Shown here: positions 62,040 through 64,000 of the stretch, piece after piece
Layout of the letters: every line of letters begins with the position of its first letter
Position numbering within the stretch: the first letter of the stretch is position 1
NCBI RefSeq assembly: GCF_040459645.1
Contig: NZ_JARVHQ010000001.1
Coordinates: 2,666,001 to 2,730,000 of the forward strand
Direction of reading: 5' to 3'
DNA: 64,000 bases
Origin: Bacillus cereus group sp. RP43
GTDB taxonomy: Bacteria; Bacillota; Bacilli; Bacillales; Bacillaceae_G
Notes under the pieces: generated by a model
The model's database searches: none
Told to the model about the DNA's origin: nothing
The model's input: the letters and a program-made list of their open reading frames with translations, nothing else
Position numbers and translations under genes: made by a program

Positions 62040-62714
62040 TCATGTAAATAAGTCATCTATACTCTCTCGTTCATATTCTGGTATCCACTCTTTATACTTC
62101 TCATATAAATCCCGTATCTTTTCTTTATTCTTCGCAATTACTTCACATCCTCTATCATCATAAATAAACATGATAATATCCTTTGTTACATTTATAAAAA
62201 ATACATCTGGATATGAAATTTCTTTTTTTCGCCCTAGACGTGGACGTAGGTCAGGGAAATCTTCATGATTAGCTGCTTGAATAAGCGGTTCATATTTAAT
62301 ATCTTCAGCAAGACATTTTAAAGAAAATTGATATGTACAATATAAGTCAGCTTCTTCATCTTCAAATAGAAAAGGTAATGTTTCTTGTCTAATATGAAAC
62401 TTTAAACCGCTCTTTTTAATAAATCTATTATATACATTTATTTTCTGCAGATTTTTTATATTTTCCTGTTTAAATCGATAAACATTTGTGATTAAAAAGA
62501 CGGTATCTTCTTTTGAAAATATATCTTTAAATAGATTTTTATTATAACTATATAGTTGTGTGAAATATTCCATATTATAAGTGTTACCATCTTCTTTAAA
62601 TTGATATTTATCTTTCCCAAAATCAAAATGTAGATGATTTTCCCACTGAGAGTATATGTACGGTACTAACGTGACTCCTGGAAATGTTTGATTCATATAT
62701 TCTTTAAATTGCAT
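62040..62714 (-). CDS. DUF3885-type protein
   Basis: 224 residues. The C-terminal half carries the DUF3885 pattern RPRLGRKKEISYPDVFFINV TKDIIMFIYDDRGCEVIAKN KEKIRDLYEKYKEWIPEYER ESIDDLF (about 157-223). Cytosolic, no membrane segment. Immunity-like or toxin-partner roles have been suggested for such families, but nothing proves it here. It lies 13 bp after the HD gene, so the two are likely co-transcribed with the nucleosidase gene that follows. Confidence 0.8.
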   Translation of the reverse strand: MQFKEYMNQTFPGVTLVPYIYSQWENHLHFDFGKDKYQFKEDGNTYNMEYFTQLYSYNKNLFKDIFSKEDTVFLITNVYRFKQENIKNLQKINVYNRFIKKSGLKFHIRQETLPFLFEDEEADLYCTYQFSLKCLAEDIKYEPLIQAANHEDFPDLRPRLGRKKEISYPDVFFINVTKDIIMFIYDDRGCEVIAKNKEKIRDLYEKYKEWIPEYERESIDDLFT

Positions 62715-62727
62715 TTTTATACCCTTT

Positions 62728-63336
62728 CTACTCTACAATTTCTTTTAAATGCCAATATGCTTCTTCTAGCCACGGATGTATGACTTTTAATGTATCTTTT
62801 CTTTCCCACAAATATGAAATATATACAAAAGCAGCATGTTCCAAAGATTTTTCCAATCCTTTTTTTACCTCAATTAAATATGACGGTGTCCCTATTTGAT
62901 CCCATTCTAATTTATCAGCAATAAATAATACTAAATCCATCTTCGTTGCATGTTTATGCAAAGTAGTGTGGCAACTGATTGCATTTAAAACTTCTTCATC
63001 CTCTATTTTAAATATCTCTTTTGTAATTACACTCGATAATTTTTGATGAATAATCATTGGAAACTCTCGTTCTTCTTGTAATATTTCTATGCCAAATTCT
63101 TCAGCAACTGCAATCCGCTCCTCATTCGGAAAGATTGCACTAATATCATGTAAACACCCTGCAATCGCTACTTTTTCTTCATCTTCATAAAATATTCCCG
63201 CAATTTTTCTCGCCTCATTTGCTACACGAATTGAATGTTTATATGTACATTCCTTATTGTATTTTAATAGAAAAGCTTTAATATCATTTTCTATTTTTCC
63301 AGTTGGAATAAATGAATATATATCATTATATAACAT
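62728..63336 (-). CDS. HD-domain hydrolase, YqeK-like
   Basis: 202 residues. The HD metal motif is visible as CTYKHSIRVANEARKIAGIF (about 31, first His) and GCLHDISAIF (HD pair, about 60), later MIIHQKLSSVI (about 94) and the FIADKLEWDQIGTP tail (about 144). It resembles YqeK, a diadenosine tetraphosphate hydrolase. Other HD phosphohydrolase roles are possible. First gene of the HD - DUF3885 - nucleosidase operon. ATG 63336 has GGGGG upstream. Confidence 0.85.
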   Translation of the reverse strand: MLYNDIYSFIPTGKIENDIKAFLLKYNKECTYKHSIRVANEARKIAGIFYEDEEKVAIAGCLHDISAIFPNEERIAVAEEFGIEILQEEREFPMIIHQKLSSVITKEIFKIEDEEVLNAISCHTTLHKHATKMDLVLFIADKLEWDQIGTPSYLIEVKKGLEKSLEHAAFVYISYLWERKDTLKVIHPWLEEAYWHLKEIVE

Positions 63337-63533
63337 AGCAAGTCCCCCTTATAACTATCTTTCAGTATAATGTGGAGTTTAAATATCCTTCTTATTTTAT
63401 ATTCGTTATGAATGTTTTAATTCCTTTTTAATACGATACATGAAATTTTATGTAGAAACATTACTACAAAATACATAAATGTTTGATATTATAGTAATGT
63501 TGACTAATTGTAAGGAAAGGAACTAACTATATA

Positions 63534-64000
63534 ATGAATAAAAACATATTAATTATTGATGATGATAAAGATATTGTAGAATTACTCGCTGTTTATTTAC
63601 GAAATGAAGGCTATAACATTTATAAAGCTTATGATGGTGATGAAGCATTACAAATGATATCTACATATGAAGTTGACCTTATGATTTTGGATATTATGAT
63701 GCCCAAACGAAACGGATTAGAAGTTTGTCAAGAAGTACGTGAAAATAATACTGTACCTATCCTTATGCTTAGTGCAAAGGCTGAAGATATGGATAAAATT
63801 TTAGGACTTATGACAGGCGCAGATGATTATATGATTAAACCGTTTAATCCACTAGAATTAGTTGCTAGAGTGAAAGCTTTGTTACGAAGATCCTCTTTCC
63901 AAAACGCTGCTACACCAAAGAATGAAGATGGTATCATTCGTATTCGTACAGTTGAAATACATAAACATAATCATACCGTTAAAGTAAATGGTGAATATAT
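63534..64000 (+). CDS. OmpR-family response regulator, 3-prime end cut by window edge
   Basis: The first 155 residues are visible. The receiver domain opens NKNILIIDDDKDIVELLAVY (acidic pair), the phospho-accepting Asp lies in LMILDIMMPKRNG (about 53), followed by PILMLSAKAEDMDKILGLMT GADDYMIKPFNPLELVARVK ALLRR (Thr/Ser and Lys of the active site). The DNA-binding winged helix begins at the edge (EIHKHNHTVKVNGEY). VanR-like in pattern. A sensor kinase gene should follow outside the window. ATG 63534 after GGAAAGGAA. Confidence 0.93.
   Translation, partial: MNKNILIIDDDKDIVELLAVYLRNEGYNIYKAYDGDEALQMISTYEVDLMILDIMMPKRNGLEVCQEVRENNTVPILMLSAKAEDMDKILGLMTGADDYMIKPFNPLELVARVKALLRRSSFQNAATPKNEDGIIRIRTVEIHKHNHTVKVNGEY

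Noticed and set aside
1..64000. Search for tRNA/rRNA genes, CRISPR arrays, intact IS elements, integrases or toxin-antitoxin pairs
   Set aside because: None could be supported by eye; the only mobile-type element is the bcr1 repeat.

Overview
The window is AT-rich, low-GC Firmicute DNA, almost certainly chromosomal and from the Bacillus cereus group. The best markers are a bcr1-type repeat with its ATAAA duplication at 45658-45814, a CotA-type spore laccase, an NprB/bacillolysin-like protease, strong AGGAGG ribosome-binding sites, frequent GTG/TTG starts and many short accessory genes of Bacillus cereus type. No rRNA, tRNA, CRISPR array, phage or intact insertion sequence was seen.

Layout. 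1-8.6 kb: the end of an FtsX-type ABC exporter operon, a GNAT acetyltransferase, an odd lipoprotein, a small membrane protein, an XRE regulator and two alpha/beta hydrolases. 8.7-18.2 kb: the most interesting block, a three-gene natural-product operon read leftward (SagB-type flavin oxidase, 2345-residue two-module NRPS, aromatic amino-acid decarboxylase). The NRPS order is partial C - A1 - T1 - Cy - A2 - T2 - C, and the A2 pocket read by eye is the textbook cysteine code DLYNLSLIW. Cyclisation plus oxidation would give a thiazole, and the last C domain could release it onto the amine made by the decarboxylase. This is the logic of bacillamide (thiazole-tryptamide) biosynthesis. 19-24 kb: secreted pullulanase under catabolite control and a secreted M4 protease. 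24-27 kb: an ECF sigma/anti-sigma operon whose sigma gene carries an in-frame stop, then a membrane-anchored methyltransferase.

27.5-35.3 kb: an orphan secY outside the ribosomal operon, an AhpD-like protein, a DMT transporter with a divergent MocR regulator, a putative spore-surface protein behind a very large hairpin, cotA and a DUF421 membrane protein. 35.3-40 kb: a chimeric dehydrogenase relic, small hypotheticals, a CAAX-type protease, an SDR, a glycosyltransferase and a VOC protein. 40-46 kb: a second MocR/DMT pair with an M3 oligopeptidase, an AraC/DUF1835-like pair whose second gene seems to start with ATA, and the bcr1 element. 46-54 kb: two APH-type kinases, a VOC protein, a methyltransferase, an HxlR/SDR divergent pair, a frameshifted MerR regulator and a PadR - anti-regulator - beta-lactamase-fold operon with a near-perfect palindromic operator. 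54.7-58.4 kb: an unusual UvrA-family ATPase next to a START-domain gene, with a decayed second copy of that gene on the other side. 58.9-64 kb: methyltransferases, GNAT, a nucleosidase-like protein, DUF3885, an HD hydrolase and the start of an OmpR-type response regulator cut by the window end.

Two themes stand out. First, the thiazole-amide NRPS operon with an intrinsic terminator between the synthetase and the decarboxylase. Second, a run of small lesions (nonsense codon in the sigma gene, MerR frameshift, lost ATG, gene chimera, duplicated gene relic) that suggests ongoing decay of regulatory and accessory genes, or sequence errors that need checking.
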